DNA from: CAYFLR01 sp964343805
GTDB taxonomy: Bacteria > Bdellovibrionota_B > Oligoflexia > CAYFLR01
Assembly: GCA_964343805.1 (NCBI GenBank)
Contig: CAYFLR010000023.1
Location: 17,000-80,999 of the forward strand
DNA: 64,000 nucleotides
Reading direction: 5' to 3'
Shown here in pieces: positions 29,201 to 37,900 of this stretch. The position numbers were made by a program, and so were the translations under genes. The notes under the pieces were generated by a model that was not told where the DNA came from, ran no database searches, and saw only the letters and a program-made list of their open reading frames with translations. The first letter of the stretch is position 1. Each line of letters opens with the position of its first letter.

Positions 29201-32200
29201 AATGGATAGGAAAACGGAATATCTTAATAACTTCCAGCCACCTGTTAATATTTGGGATACCGTAAAGTCAGCCTGTCGTTTCTCTTATGATCGTTTTGTT
29301 AATACGAATGAACCTAGCTCTAATCAAGTACAAACATCTATTTGGGGTGAGCCCTGGGATGCGGATTTTAAACTCACCAGCACCATTGAAAACTATGCTA
29401 TTAGAAATCCTCTCGATCCAGCGGACGGGCGTCTTTACAATAAAGGAACTATGTTAGGTGAATTCCATCTTAAGCCTAATTTTTCTCTAGGTCTCATGAA
29501 AAAAGAGGAATCCTCACCCGCTGAGGATAATATTGTTCATCTCGACGGACTTCCTCACTTCTCTCACAACCATTGGATTAATTTTGCGATGGACTGTATT
29601 ACCGAACATGAAACCACTTACAATACGAGAGGTAATATATACCGTGTGGATTACGATATCACACCTCCTGCAAAACCTTCAAATCTCATTGTCTGTGAAA
29701 ACAAGCTGGCCGTCACCAAATGCTATGGTCATGATGGAGCTGGCAATGTAATCTCAGGTGATAGCCCAGACGACGTGCCCACCGGTTTAATTGAAAATCG
29801 GACCAAAGCGGATGGAGAGATTCCACTCATTCAGGATCCTAGTTTAGACAAACTCTATTTTAGGTTTAAATCGGATCGGGCGGGGTGGTTCACTCCCAAT
29901 TATCATGAGGCGGAATTTAAACTCACTCGCCTAAAACCTTCTTATAAAGCGTTACCAAGTGGTCCTTATAATAAATCTTATCAGGTGACGGAAGATGCTC
30001 TAGGAAGAAATTTTAAATGGCAATCTCCTGGCGTCAGTTTGGCCGAAGGACTCTACGAAATTCAAGTAAGGATGAGAGACGCGGTAGGGCATTATAGTGC
30101 CCCTTTTAAAACTCAATTTGAAATCGACCGGGGAACGGCTAGTTTTGATACCGTGGGGGTCAAAGTCAATGCGGCTTCTGCTATCTATGAAGATCAGTAC
30201 AAAACCAAAGGAATTCTTAACTTCAAATTATTCTGGGACAAACGTGACGCTCGAATTAAAATTGAGATCAGGAAGTACTCCTCCTCCAGAAATGATGTGG
30301 CGGAAGCCAGAGCTGATGACAAAGTTTATGACTACTCAGGTGGAGCCGATGAAATTGTTTGTGAATTTTATGTTTATGGGGATGGGGCTTCGGGTAATGA
30401 TATGGAAGTCTCTGTGAATCTGAATTTTTATGACACCAGCAGGTGTCAAAACTTTACCCCTGGGGAGGACGACCGGCTTTACCAAGATTATTATTATATT
30501 AAAGCTTTAGTGTCGGATTATGAATCCAGTGCCACTACTGATACCGGTGTTCCAGATATTGATCAACCGGCGGCCAATGACCCTGATGTGGATACTTATG
30601 TCTGGCCTGGATCTGGAATTGCCAACTATCAGGATGTGGGTATTACCTTTGATAGTACACCTCCAAGAATTGTGGGATTTGAAATTAAACCTGATGATGC
30701 CACTGGTTATATTACCGATGTTTCAACTCTTCCCGGTCCTATCTATTTGCATAAAAAGAGAGATGCGGACTGTATGGGGGGGTTAAACCCAGGTTTTGGA
30801 GATTATGAATGCTATCAAAAGGAGCCGGTGGATTTAGACAGTGACTCTTTCGACTTTAGAGTACAATTTGATGCGGATGCCGAGCCGGTGATTAAATCCT
30901 GCTATTTTAAATGGCTGGTAACTTTTTCTGATGGAACCACCAAATTAACCGAAGCGGAAGATTACGGTGACGTGACAAATAATATGGTACTCACCTGGCA
31001 AAATGTGAAGGATACGGTGAAGTCAGGAGTCCGAGTGCTTAAGTATTATTGTGAGGATTATACCGGGAATCAAACCACTCCCCAATGGCAAACCATTCCC
31101 AATATCTACTACACCAAATATAAGCCAACTGAAATTGAAAATCCAAGGAATGTGGAAGCCCAGCTAAGTGCTGCCAATAAATTGGATGTGACTTGGGCTT
31201 GGGCATCAGATGATGAGAAAGAGATTGTGGAAAAGGTCCGTATATTTTTTGCTCGTTCGGGTCAAACTGCTGAGCCACCTGATTACTCCTATGTGGTGAC
31301 TATCCCTAATCCTGATCTGGTGGCAGGAACAGATGCCAGTGAGCCTGCCGCTTGCCTCAATGACAATCCCTTTGTAAATAATCGCTGTCAATTCGACACC
31401 ACCTATTTAAACTCTTATCTGCCGAATAATTTCTACCCCCACGATATTGTAGTGATGTCCTACGATCGTGGTGGAAATGTATACCCTAATACACCCACTA
31501 AGCTAAAGAAGGTTCCAACCAGTCTTCCACCTAAGTGGGATCCGGATCCTCTACTTTATACCTGTGGTGAAGAACGAAACGATGGCACCAGTTACCATGC
31601 CATTGACCTGAAATTTAAAATTCCAGAAGATGATGCCACCAGCAAAGATAATATTCAATTTTTAGTGAAGTACCATGATGATAATTATGATGAGAACAAT
31701 GTTCCTGATGGTGAAGAGGACTTTCACGGCTCCATCATCTTTGAATGGGTCTCCTGTCAAAATAGCGAGCGTTTTAACTTGGTGAGTGGTGACTTGGTTC
31801 AAGACGATGCGGGTGATTACTGTGTCCTAGAACACAAAGATATCAATAAAGCCAAGCTAAGAAGAGGGCGAGCCATACTTTACTCTATCTATGCCAGAGA
31901 TGAAGTGGGAGGCGAGAGTGATCCCGTTCATTTAGCTACTGGTATGCCACCCGAAGGTATGAGATGTGTGAATCGTCTCACCTACGACAAGGATCAAAGT
32001 GAATACACTGCCCTAGATGATGAAGCTTTTCCACGGATTGATGTGGTTAATTACACCTTCTTTATGGACACCTATGAAAATGCTGTTTATCTTTATAACT
32101 CTTCTAATCCTACTAACAAAGATACGGTAGATCGAACCGCCTTTAGAAGTGATGTGCCTGATGCCCTCGTTTGGCACACTTTGAGTAATGTGCTTAATGC

Positions 32201-34898
32201 CGGTTATGCGTCGAGATACAGGTCAAAATCAGACTTATCCGAAGTTCCCCTTAATGATGTTTCACAATATGAAGCAGCTACCATCTGTTTGCTGACTAAT
32301 GCCTATGATAGTGTCGCTCCAACGCGTAAGAGATTGCCTAGTAACCTAGAGTATTATAAAGCCGCCCAGGGTATATCTAATCCTGAAACCTGTGTTTCAG
32401 GTCGTCTGGCAGAACAAGGGCCCCTGATGACAGCAGCCGGTCGTTGTGAAAGTATGTATGGAATCAGTGATTTGGTAGGGAATGTGGCTGAGATTACCTC
32501 TGACTCTCTTGGTTTTTATGAGGTGGATGACAGCCGGGTCTATGCGGTGAATAAAAATAAAGTTCTCCAACTTTATTTTGATCCTAATACAGATGAGTAT
32601 TTAGAGGACAGTCCACTGCAGGGAGAAAAATTCTTTGATAGTGTGAGTCTTTACTCAACTAATATGTCCTATAATGGAACCTATGACCCCTCTTATGTTA
32701 CCAAACTCTTTTATTATTGGGGTTTCCCCATTATCAATTCAACCAGTGACTCCATCAATGCTTCGGTAGATGGTCAAGGACGAGGGGTTACCAATGCTTT
32801 AGTAGGTTCCAAAGATGTATTAGTTCTTCCCACTGAAGTAGATCAAGCTCATCTCTACCCATACAATATAGCAAGGGGTGGGCATTATAGTCAAACCGCC
32901 GATGAAATTGGAATTTATAATGCCAATATGCGTTATCGACCGGCCCTACGTGGAGAAGCACTTGGATTCCGCTGTGTCTATGATCCCCATATTGAAACAG
33001 GTGAAATTAATACTGGTTCTGGCGGGGTGAATCCGGGTGACAGTGTAAGAAATCCGAAATCTTTTACCACCTCCTTGGAAACAGAAGGCATTCTAACTAT
33101 CAATTGGAACTGGGATGACATCACTGAAGATCCGCAAACCGTCGGTTTTATGCAGATCCGTTTTACTCCCTCTGCCGGTGGGCCACTTTTTTCAATCGAT
33201 ATTACGGCTCAAGGTGGAAATTCCATTGAGTGTCAAAATGGAGCTAACTTTACCAATAATCAATGTGATTTTGTGCTCAGTAATTTAGGTGAATATAATA
33301 ATCTTCCTCATAATATTAAGATTGTTAACTATGGTCCCTATGGTTGGGCCTCCACCGACGAAGCGCCCCAAAGGTATAATGTAGTGACTGGTTACCCACC
33401 CCAATGGTTAAGGGACCCCTTCCTTTATACCTGTGGTGAATCAAGAGATGGAGATAGTTACCATGCTATTGATATTGAATTTAAACGAGCTTACGATGAT
33501 CTCACTGATATAGATTCACTCAAATATAAAATCGAAATATACGATGATAACTATGAAGCTGATGACCAATCACCCTACTATGATGCCAATTGGGTGGAAG
33601 GGGATGTGATCTTTGATTGGCAAACCTGTACGGGTGCGGAACAGTTCTCCTATGATGATGAAACTTACTGCCGTTTTACCCATGAAGATACCCAAAAAGA
33701 AATTCTCAAAAAAGGTCGAGCAGTCACTTATAAGCTCTATGTGAAGGATCTTAATGGCGGTATCAGTGAGACGGTGGGTGAACTTGCCACCGGAATGCCT
33801 CCCGATGGGATGAGTTGTGTGGCAAGGAAAACCGAGGATCTATCATCCAGTGGTACATATTATAAGGAGATTGGAAGTATCACTGAAAAGAAGGATATTG
33901 TCCTTTATACTTTCTTTATGGACATCTTTGAAAACTTCTTGGTTCATGAGGATGATCTAGGAACTACAGTGACTGCAGATGAGTTCCGTATTGCCATGGA
34001 TAATAATAATGATAATCTCTCTGGCAAAGATTTTGGCTATATCCAAAATAGCACCGCCGCACCACTTCATCGTGGAATCTCTCAAGCGGGTGATATTCCT
34101 GCTGCCAAAGTGAGTCAGTATGAAGCNNNNNNNNNNATATGTAACCAAACTGATGCCTTTGATCTCACTTTAGAAACAGCCACTCGCCGTAAACGTCTAC
34201 CTACTTCGGTAGAGTATTATAAAGCGGCCACTGGTGCGGTGGATAATATTGGTGAGTGTATCTCTGATGTGGCCATTGAGGTGGGTCCCACTATTAATAC
34301 GGACGACCGTTGCCTTTCTTACTATCAAATCAGTGATCTCATTGGAAATCTGAGTGAGCACACCGCTATCAACTGTAACTTTACTTTGAACCCCGATGAA
34401 GGCGATGGTCCTTATCTTAACATAACTAATATTAATAAATGTTATCAACTCTACTATTATGGCCAGCCAGGGGCTTATGTATATGATATGTTCCCTACCT
34501 CTGATAGCCTTTATTATAGACTCAATCAGTACCGCTCTTCCCTTATATACTTTCTCTCTTATGATCCCTCTTATACTTCACAATTACTTTATCACCAGGG
34601 ATTCCCTCTAAAGAGTGTCTTTGATCAAAATGATATTACCTCTGGAGGGTCGAGTACCGGTAAGGGAGCTCCTTCTAGCATAGTGGCCTCCGGTGATATA
34701 CTTCTGCTCCCCGCGGATGATACTTCTGAACTCACCTTTATGATGAATAATTACACCATCATGCGGGGGGGAGACTACAATATGACAGGAGATGAGATCG
34801 GTATTTTTACCAGCGATGTGCGTTTACAACCAGTTGAGAATTTACCCACGTCGGGTTTTAGATGTGTTTACGATCCCCGGCCCTACAAACATGATTAA
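23247..34898 (+). CDS. Giant surface protein, Ig-like repeats plus two FGE-fold domains
   Basis: A 3883-residue exported protein (about 430 kDa), first of a three-gene operon. A TTG start preceded by AAAGGG leads into a hydrophobic signal ending at C20 in GSFLTC, a loose lipobox. Residues 47-150 look like an SbsA-type Ig domain; bacterial Ig-like modules with linkers such as DTTPPVVTI and DNDPPQGTF follow over the first 1000 or so residues. The middle is low-homology, rich in Asp, Tyr, Pro and paired Cys. The last 1250 residues are a tandem duplication (about 2629-3252 and 3265-3883) of an FN3-like domain, a domain beginning LLYTCGEER or FLYTCGESR, and a formylglycine-generating-enzyme-fold domain with RLPSNLEYYKAA, SDLVGNVAE and GFRCVYDP. 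The catalytic Cys pair of true FGE is absent, so a binding role is likely. A ten-N gap lies in the second copy. Confidence 0.75.
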   Translation: MTFSLQIILSLILLGSFLTCSLERPETALHEDAVKKSNWEILAQNIVPANRASRIPVTSRVEFTLTGSALFVPTEAFALIKVDKDGKEVAPIETVIEYDTEANHITLYGKKPLPPTSLIGIKLLKPIEMESGDLIESFEGYIFSTTFGANFKNLIVYPNMSPSNRSAISVSGNLSLAKKGYLRILKDGEPYLNKPFKVEEATAGFAIDSALEKESAHYHIELVPVDELGAEFLSTVIFEDLYIDTIAPVRPQEVEILAKNPTNNKVLKIKGKAEPGTSVYLYHRSALLSVSVIPYDKPLSNNSNNKMYLTEEGGSNNNEYYNNNENSEIESLDNTNDVIEENIQEEDLANVTLVPFEISTPPMLDGLYTFKLRSKDIAGNYSGTTETEEILISTSRPPPPVVMAINPPPPSNVMPEISLGVDEDVVRMEFYMHDYLLQVIDMPSHDGSLLLKVPKLEELAKGLKSEVYGFYPLQDGFYKFSVIAYDKSGNPSATKLIHEAYLYDTTPPVVTIGKIDPDTITMFGMIQTTNVAYEVDEESEVIYEINGNKYPPARMEPGVKASQEVDALGGDVYEDKDSVITIKAKDDAGNVGEATALIHIDNDPPQGTFDLSGGGNPFEADFEIYFGPDENGDIIKKSRGILKWKLAEPEPGIIIKLGYLNGKEPEIWNEAVPLTANLGIVPYVDGQPPTSFLDVGETRYGLPSGAERGYIIIACDRLFNCTPGLTGIITTPDVIPPDVDLVQGGSNVLPKMKNAMRMAKGGDSILYTFYTNEPLDLDKSFMTISHIWNRNRDTGMPDPDNVDNGGMGDKVFNFTIAKKTFTNDQGVVEIIPNAYELSTSVTAEFVDGEYYPYIYACDLSDNCTKFVNYFDLGKKYPKLTFRVDKIPPPYPLILDMILLQSSRDGSYFSEFPPGGPDPDTNYASLGPDSEFKVYVECPGTLITYLKPLDVQSDNVTSPLTAADMNADLDAPVTEPIQEKLKDYTSWQSEVIFDSKYVSDCPDRPLFPKEPGPIPSGTMVKRKFDFSKKQTVVEYRTNEPNIPIELGDGSYVVKMISIDGAGNDGFYSLVQADDYITTQTELEATYGIDLSHPDIDYQFLPETANATIEEQLTTRGYSAGDADTYAQNYADSIDLSTNPHLFGRKFSMNIAIPTGARRCFTSTPYAATLNRATLDITNQTDLDKWLCYKRVQQDLTSVVPNEAEKQCHMLFLNETNYKFMEDEDPRYIMPPAAREQVWDTSGTLEFDNSSTLLTNKKSTCYTKLYGITDIGPDCVYDQEFATRPIVFKDFIYFKDGGDKWAGIDNDIYWMMQPIPTLKVMVHDPNGTDFIPDPVASRTPGRREQEEEPIEVYFDSASSLDTLQAYDEPVALCDNDRQCFQAVKDPDGYGLLKYKAFTIDPYQRMGNTRYTDFVDTDSNLLLDFLHPNVDAGDPLNPDFAKASGVWELYLQIFDREDKGKAIKGVDDFPAVPNGLIDYGKQNYFLKPAQYTTVYSPRFADIVCAPKPGTTSEYCYIRSNVEFARIPIEYKCFTHDTSSSPLCKTNKVSDGQGGYYWVNYVNSAMLSFIFREEGGEVPASYPFTPELTKPFVICKGADGDYAQCYLPEGSPPYQQITYQSLVDLTETTSATLVELMKTHICHEDGDCFKIDVRKGPFSQITREKDCYLPTVGGPDTPEIGHCRVPAYNVYDTGTSSPSNPMNYLELVCNSLGKCYHMLYKNGSGDYGPPLDTDPSWTPVQVVDNDDLGCWVEKADEGGTSSNDCIAYYGDVTVTPPDSNHMGKIPDLVCDKPGYNIINWTTFQTKSEADGKGETHCFQPNDTSYGGINSELYPEYILKSGSPYVGEKSFHYADSQVICEGDPSVKDIKSFVPMIRPYDVVSLPPNSYNWTFSYQMYDLTDIDGSGLFTTFKQMITGGLGPGNNIASYLGFVLVTDVAGNTSPVMNGGNKGNAEPIKIANWRYHPNPPTLMGANIETHYQKYGFGKNKSMDRKTEYLNNFQPPVNIWDTVKSACRFSYDRFVNTNEPSSNQVQTSIWGEPWDADFKLTSTIENYAIRNPLDPADGRLYNKGTMLGEFHLKPNFSLGLMKKEESSPAEDNIVHLDGLPHFSHNHWINFAMDCITEHETTYNTRGNIYRVDYDITPPAKPSNLIVCENKLAVTKCYGHDGAGNVISGDSPDDVPTGLIENRTKADGEIPLIQDPSLDKLYFRFKSDRAGWFTPNYHEAEFKLTRLKPSYKALPSGPYNKSYQVTEDALGRNFKWQSPGVSLAEGLYEIQVRMRDAVGHYSAPFKTQFEIDRGTASFDTVGVKVNAASAIYEDQYKTKGILNFKLFWDKRDARIKIEIRKYSSSRNDVAEARADDKVYDYSGGADEIVCEFYVYGDGASGNDMEVSVNLNFYDTSRCQNFTPGEDDRLYQDYYYIKALVSDYESSATTDTGVPDIDQPAANDPDVDTYVWPGSGIANYQDVGITFDSTPPRIVGFEIKPDDATGYITDVSTLPGPIYLHKKRDADCMGGLNPGFGDYECYQKEPVDLDSDSFDFRVQFDADAEPVIKSCYFKWLVTFSDGTTKLTEAEDYGDVTNNMVLTWQNVKDTVKSGVRVLKYYCEDYTGNQTTPQWQTIPNIYYTKYKPTEIENPRNVEAQLSAANKLDVTWAWASDDEKEIVEKVRIFFARSGQTAEPPDYSYVVTIPNPDLVAGTDASEPAACLNDNPFVNNRCQFDTTYLNSYLPNNFYPHDIVVMSYDRGGNVYPNTPTKLKKVPTSLPPKWDPDPLLYTCGEERNDGTSYHAIDLKFKIPEDDATSKDNIQFLVKYHDDNYDENNVPDGEEDFHGSIIFEWVSCQNSERFNLVSGDLVQDDAGDYCVLEHKDINKAKLRRGRAILYSIYARDEVGGESDPVHLATGMPPEGMRCVNRLTYDKDQSEYTALDDEAFPRIDVVNYTFFMDTYENAVYLYNSSNPTNKDTVDRTAFRSDVPDALVWHTLSNVLNAGYASRYRSKSDLSEVPLNDVSQYEAATICLLTNAYDSVAPTRKRLPSNLEYYKAAQGISNPETCVSGRLAEQGPLMTAAGRCESMYGISDLVGNVAEITSDSLGFYEVDDSRVYAVNKNKVLQLYFDPNTDEYLEDSPLQGEKFFDSVSLYSTNMSYNGTYDPSYVTKLFYYWGFPIINSTSDSINASVDGQGRGVTNALVGSKDVLVLPTEVDQAHLYPYNIARGGHYSQTADEIGIYNANMRYRPALRGEALGFRCVYDPHIETGEINTGSGGVNPGDSVRNPKSFTTSLETEGILTINWNWDDITEDPQTVGFMQIRFTPSAGGPLFSIDITAQGGNSIECQNGANFTNNQCDFVLSNLGEYNNLPHNIKIVNYGPYGWASTDEAPQRYNVVTGYPPQWLRDPFLYTCGESRDGDSYHAIDIEFKRAYDDLTDIDSLKYKIEIYDDNYEADDQSPYYDANWVEGDVIFDWQTCTGAEQFSYDDETYCRFTHEDTQKEILKKGRAVTYKLYVKDLNGGISETVGELATGMPPDGMSCVARKTEDLSSSGTYYKEIGSITEKKDIVLYTFFMDIFENFLVHEDDLGTTVTADEFRIAMDNNNDNLSGKDFGYIQNSTAAPLHRGISQAGDIPAAKVSQYEXXXXICNQTDAFDLTLETATRRKRLPTSVEYYKAATGAVDNIGECISDVAIEVGPTINTDDRCLSYYQISDLIGNLSEHTAINCNFTLNPDEGDGPYLNITNINKCYQLYYYGQPGAYVYDMFPTSDSLYYRLNQYRSSLIYFLSYDPSYTSQLLYHQGFPLKSVFDQNDITSGGSSTGKGAPSSIVASGDILLLPADDTSELTFMMNNYTIMRGGDYNMTGDEIGIFTSDVRLQPVENLPTSGFRCVYDPRPYKHD
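31130..34895 (+). repeat. Tandem duplication of the FN3-FGE module in the giant protein
   Basis: Two consecutive copies of about 620 codons: roughly 31130-33000 and 33040-34895. Paired landmarks in the same order are LLYTCGEER/FLYTCGESR, YHAIDLKFK/YHAIDIEFK, ATGMPPEGM/ATGMPPDGM, YTFFMDTYEN/YTFFMDIFEN, RLPSNLEYYKAA/RLPTSVEYYKAA, SDLVGNVAE/SDLIGNLSE and GFRCVYDP in both. The copies are diverged, so the duplication is old. Confidence 0.85.
34127..34136. other. Assembly gap of ten N in the giant protein gene
   Basis: Ten N within the second FGE-fold copy, after QYEA. The frame continues. By comparison with the first copy (QYEAATIC) the true gap is probably about seven bases, one codon less than shown. 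Confidence 0.9.
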
Positions 34899-34918
34899 GG
34901 GCTGGGAGAGGAAAAAAT

Positions 34919-37900
34919 ATGAAGCAAAGCTTATTTAAAGGGGTTGTCGTCATGAAAAAATGGTCCATGATGCTCTTAATTTTAGCCATGAGCACACTCT
35001 ACCTTTTTCCTGCCTGTGAAAAGGATGATGGAGAAGATGAAGATCTAGTAGAAGATTTTGATACGGTGGGACAAAAAGAGGTGAGTGTTCAAGATAAGTT
35101 CAAAGACCAGATTTGGGAAGGAGTGGCCTCTGCCGAGTCCAAGCAGTCCTGGATCTTAGTTAAGTGGTCAGAGCCGGTAATAGACACCAAGCTTGCCCCC
35201 TTTGAGCTGGATACTGTACTATCTATGACTTTTCCCGGAGAATCAAAAGCTAGACTGAGTGAAGATACCTGGGATCGTGACTACCTCAATAACCGGGCGA
35301 CCATTACCGGTTATAAGGTTTTCTTTGGCAAGACCATGGCTAAAGAAGTAGGCGATGCTGATGCCGAGATGACTGAGACCGTGATTAAACTCGATGAAAA
35401 TAAACAATCCCTTAAAAACGGCCAAAAATATTTTGTCGGTGTGAAGTTAGTGAATCAGTTGGGTGAGCTTTCCTCCACCACTAAGGTGGTTGAGATTGAG
35501 GTTTCCGAGGAAAATATTTTTTCTGGTTTTAAGTTTGCAGGTATTAGCGCGGTAAAATCAGAAGAGCATGGAAAAGCGGTGATCTCTTGGGAAGCTGCTC
35601 AATGGGAATCTATACTGGGAGAAGCAGAGCAAGAGCCCCTCGGCTATAGAATTTATACCGGAGCCAACTTTGAAAATCTTCTAAAATCAGTGGATTCCTC
35701 TATTTTAGAATACACTATTCCTGATTTGCCCACCGATTCCCCAATTAGTTTTGGGGTGAAAGTAGTGGATCGACAAGGCAATGAAGACCCCAATACCGTG
35801 ATCATTAGCCAGCAGATCATTGACCTCAAACCTCCAGCATTTGAGGGTATTTTTGAAGCGGTTTATAACCGCGAGTTAAAAGCTATCTTTTTAAAATGGA
35901 ATGCACCTTTAGAGAGAGTTTCCAAATATGCCCTCTTTTGGGCTCATACTCCGGAAGAGATTGATTGGGCTCATCCTAATCTAGAAATTAGAGGTAAAAC
36001 TGAAGCCACTATTGACGTACTCAGTCCAGCTTATCAAGGAAATGCCCGAATTGGTGATGAATGGGATTACTACTTTGCAGTCCGAGCCACCGATATCTAT
36101 GATAATGAAGATACCAATATATACACCAAAAAGGTCTATATACCTGATATTCGTGAGCCCATCTTTGATGGGATTGTAGAGGTTAATTTAGTGCGAGGAG
36201 TGGCAGAGATCACCTTTCAAAGAGCCATGGGGGGAGTGGACCATTACGATCTTTTTGTGGCCAAAGAGACGGATCCCTTCAACTTTAACTCCACCAAGTT
36301 AAAATATGTGACCTTGGATGCGGGAGAAACTTTACCCGAGGGAAAAAGACCGATCGAGACCGATGGCACTACCTATAAAATTATTTATGATCGGATGGTG
36401 GAAGGCACCTTGTTTAAATTTGTCGTCCGTGCGGTGGATGGCGGTAAGAAGAGCAGCCAAAACACCAGTTTTCATTCCTTGGTGGCAGATGACTTAACGG
36501 CCGCTGACTTTGATGGTTTGGATGAACTGAAGTGGGTTGAAACGGCAGATTCTACTGCTGACTTGAAGGATTATTCAGAGAATGAGCTGATGCTCTTTTG
36601 GGATCCTTCCATTGATCAGTATGCCAATAAGAAAGATGTTGTAGAATATCGGATTTATGAGTCCGATGCCGATGGTTATATTCGCGTTGAGCCTGACCAG
36701 CCCAATGCTATTGTGAAAGTCTCCGCAGTAGACCGGGTGAGTCCTACTCGAATGTCCTATAAAATGATGGAACTAGAGGGAGATACCGAATACTGTTATG
36801 TGGTGAGTGCGGTGGATGGTTCAGACAATCACAGTGCCAGTTTTTCTCTGCCCAATCAAAAGAAATGTATACGAACCCCCGATATGACTCCTCCCACCTT
36901 TAATGGTCTTACCACTTACGAACAGCTCGATGGCGGATTCATTAAAGTGGGTTGGATTCCTGCTATGGATGGAGCGGCTGAATATCTCGTCTATGTGAGT
37001 AAAGAGCGACTCAAAAATAAAGAGGAGACTTACTTTTACAATCCCGCTCAGAAAAATGTGATTAACTACTTTCCGGTGGCCAACGATCAAACCGTTTTCA
37101 TTGCCAGCTCCACCAGTGACGGCACCAAAAATGAGGATAACACCGCCACCTTACAAGAGGGTGAAACTTATTATGTGATGGTGAAGGCCCGTGACGAGAA
37201 GTGGAATATAGATGAAAATAGGGCGGACCGGGGTGTGACTATGACTGACCTTTCGCCACCAGAACATGTGGCGGTGATCACCTCCACCATGTGTCAAACC
37301 ACCCAACAAGAAATTGTAGATGGTTGTACCGGCGATGATGTTTGTACCTTCTCTCTCTCTTGGACAGGACCTGCTTCTGGTACAGATGATTATAAAGATC
37401 CCGAAGAGGGGGGAATTGCAAAATGGGTGATTTATGATGTAACTGGAATTGAAACCAACCAGATGAGTGAAGTGGGTATGACAACAGGTTCTATTCACCC
37501 CACCACCTATGTAGAAGTAGTAAATCCCAAGCAGCTCTCAAAAGACATTAATACCACTAAGCAGGGGACCGTCAAATATGTGGTGCATCCCTTTGATAAG
37601 TATGGCAATGAGAAACGAGATGGTGTGACCTGCTTACTTACATTGCCAGATCGAAGTGCTCCCAGATGGTATAATGATGCGGATGTGGAAACTCCGGGAG
37701 ACCCCCAGATATCATTTAATCTAGAGGTAGAGCCTCCGGGTGTGGCTCTTCGCTGGAATCGAGCTAAAGATGATAACCCTAATGATCCTATAAACTATAT
37801 TATCTACAAAACCAATGTGGAAAATGCCTTGCAATATGAAAAAGATGGTGGGGGAGAACTGGAGGATTGTACCGAAGCCAACTCCTCTGACCCGGTCCTC

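Noticed and set aside
32932..34898. Diversity-generating retroelement with the FGE-fold C-termini as variable regions
   Set aside because: The fold is one used by such systems, but no reverse transcriptase, Avd-like gene or near-identical template repeat was seen in the window; the two module copies differ at all kinds of bases, not mainly at adenines.
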